This document shows positions 6,176 to 6,707 of a DNA stretch of 6,707 bases, piece after piece. The stretch covers positions 1 through 6,707 of the forward strand of contig CAJUIJ010000134.1 of assembly GCA_910586175.1 (NCBI GenBank). Direction: 5' to 3'. The DNA is from an uncultured Muribaculaceae bacterium (GTDB lineage: Bacteria > Bacteroidota > Bacteroidia > Bacteroidales > Muribaculaceae). The translations under genes were made by a program, and so were the position numbers. Each line of letters starts with the position of its first letter. Position 1 is the stretch's first letter. The notes beneath the pieces were generated by a model, which did no database searches, was not told the DNA's origin, and was given only the letters and a program-made list of their open reading frames with translations.

Positions 6176-6258
6176 ACGCAGGCATATACGGCAGAAAATA
6201 GTCGGCTCGAAGCCACTGAGTGAGGAGCCTCCGGCGATGACCACAAATGAAGCCGCCA
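6176..6258. other. Repeat-rich spacer without a gene
   Basis: Between the palindrome and the 23-bp array I see only small stems, GGCT-CGA-AGCC (6208-6218) and GAGG-AG-CCTC (6221-6230 region), and a degraded half unit of the array ending at 6258. Open minus-strand frames cross the region only because the array and the heptamers lack stops on that strand. Confidence 0.4.
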
Positions 6259-6488
6259 CAATTTGCCGAATGAAACTGCCACAATTTGCCGAATGAAATC
6301 GCCACAATTTGCCAAATAAAACCGCTATAATTTGCCAAATGAAATTGCTACAATTTGCCGAATGAAACTGCCGCAATTTGCCGAATGAAACTGCCGCAAT
6401 TTGCCGAATGAAACTGCCGCAATTTGCCGAATGAAATCGCCGCAATTTGCCGAATGAAATTGCTGTAATTTGCCAAGTGAAGCATTAT
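6259..6488. repeat. Tandem array of ten 23-bp units without spacers
   Basis: Ten head-to-tail units start at 6259, 6282, 6305, 6328, 6351, 6374, 6397, 6420, 6443 and 6466, each exactly 23 bp. A unit reads YAATTTGCCRAATRAAA followed by YYGCYR. Units 5, 6 and 7 are identical; units 3 and 4 are more divergent; unit 10 decays after about 17 bases, and a partial unit precedes the array. Differences within units 1-9 are all transitions. There are no unique spacers, so this is not a CRISPR array. As 23 is not a multiple of three, each unit is read in a new frame, and the minus strand has long open stretches in all three frames (e.g. SFGKLRQFHSANC), which argues against one real protein. Function is unknown. 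Confidence 0.92.
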
Positions 6489-6707
6489 AGCCTTTTATGA
6501 CTGTAATGTGTAAATGATATTTGTCAAAATTTGTATATTTGTTTTGAATTATTTAAGTATTAACAATTATTAACGTTTATTAAGCATCAGTTTGGCGATA
6601 TTTGTTTTAATTTGCGATAATGAGTGTTAAGAGATATTAATTTTTGAATAAAAGTGGAATATTTCTTGAAATTTCTTGACTATTCTTTCTAAAGTTCCAT
6701 TGTTGCA
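6489..6707. other. AT-rich leader region, no gene seen, probably upstream of a gene to the right
   Basis: This segment has no credible open frame. It contains a TAnnTTTG match (TATATTTG, 6534-6541) without a TTTG box 19-21 bp upstream, three TATTAA(C/G) strings 10 bp apart (6558, 6568, 6578), a 14-of-17 direct repeat (6534-6550 and 6597-6613), and adjacent ATTTCTTGA copies at 6661 and 6671. The composition is typical of Bacteroidota regulatory DNA, but no promoter can be fixed. Confidence 0.35.

Noticed and set aside
6151..6180. Intrinsic terminator of the trk operon
   Set aside because: The hairpin is not followed by a T-tract; it is kept only as a repeated 3'-end element.
5902..6445. Three overlapping minus-strand ORFs of 101-137 codons
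   Set aside because: They are open because the 23-bp array and heptamers lack stops on the minus strand in every frame; they also run antisense into trkH and resemble no known family.
6236..6488. CRISPR array
   Set aside because: Units are contiguous with no unique spacers, the period is 23 bp, and there are no cas genes.
6534..6541. Complete promoter at TATATTTG
   Set aside because: The TAnnTTTG match is exact, but positions 19-21 bp upstream hold no TTTG, and such strings are frequent in AT-rich DNA.

Overview
The window looks like a chromosomal segment of a Bacteroidota bacterium, most likely order Bacteroidales and plausibly Muribaculaceae or a relative. This rests on the protein style (a Bacteroidales-type beta-helix lipoprotein, LpxB with the AGEASGD/SPKVWAWKEYR signature, TrkA/TrkH of the Bacteroidota type), on start sites with little Shine-Dalgarno sequence, on AT-rich intergenic DNA carrying TTTG/TAnnTTTG-like strings, and on short repeats between GC-richer genes. 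The family-level assignment is an impression, not a proof.

Layout. Positions 1-576 hold no convincing gene. There is an AT-rich left end with a possible leftward promoter, a weak 126-codon open frame, an inverted pair of small hairpins resembling a REP doublet (282-366), and two further GAA-loop hairpins (513-544). A minus-strand gene (577-2016) encodes a predicted lipoprotein with an N-terminal beta-sandwich-like domain and a right-handed beta-helix. Its start codon lies 36 bp from that of a divergent plus-strand operon: lpxB (lipid A disaccharide synthase), trkA and trkH (potassium uptake), with gaps of 26 and 22 nt. Immediately after trkH comes repeat-rich DNA: a heptamer repeat that begins on the trkH stop codon, a hairpin/palindrome element related to the one at 506-533, and a ten-unit 23-bp tandem array (6259-6488). 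The last ~220 bases are AT-rich with short phased repeats and probably lead into a gene outside the window.

How the genes fit together. LpxB makes the tetra-acyl disaccharide of lipid A at the inner membrane. TrkH is the K+-conducting membrane subunit and TrkA its cytosolic nucleotide-sensing regulator. The lipoprotein probably sits in the outer membrane, so all four products concern the envelope, but no shared pathway is visible.

The most unusual material is non-coding. The 23-bp array varies among its first nine units only by transitions. A 28-bp hairpin element occurs downstream of both flanking genes in the same orientation relative to each gene. The 85-bp twin-hairpin element is a third distinct repeat. 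No cas genes, transposase, tRNA, rRNA or recognisable defence system is present.
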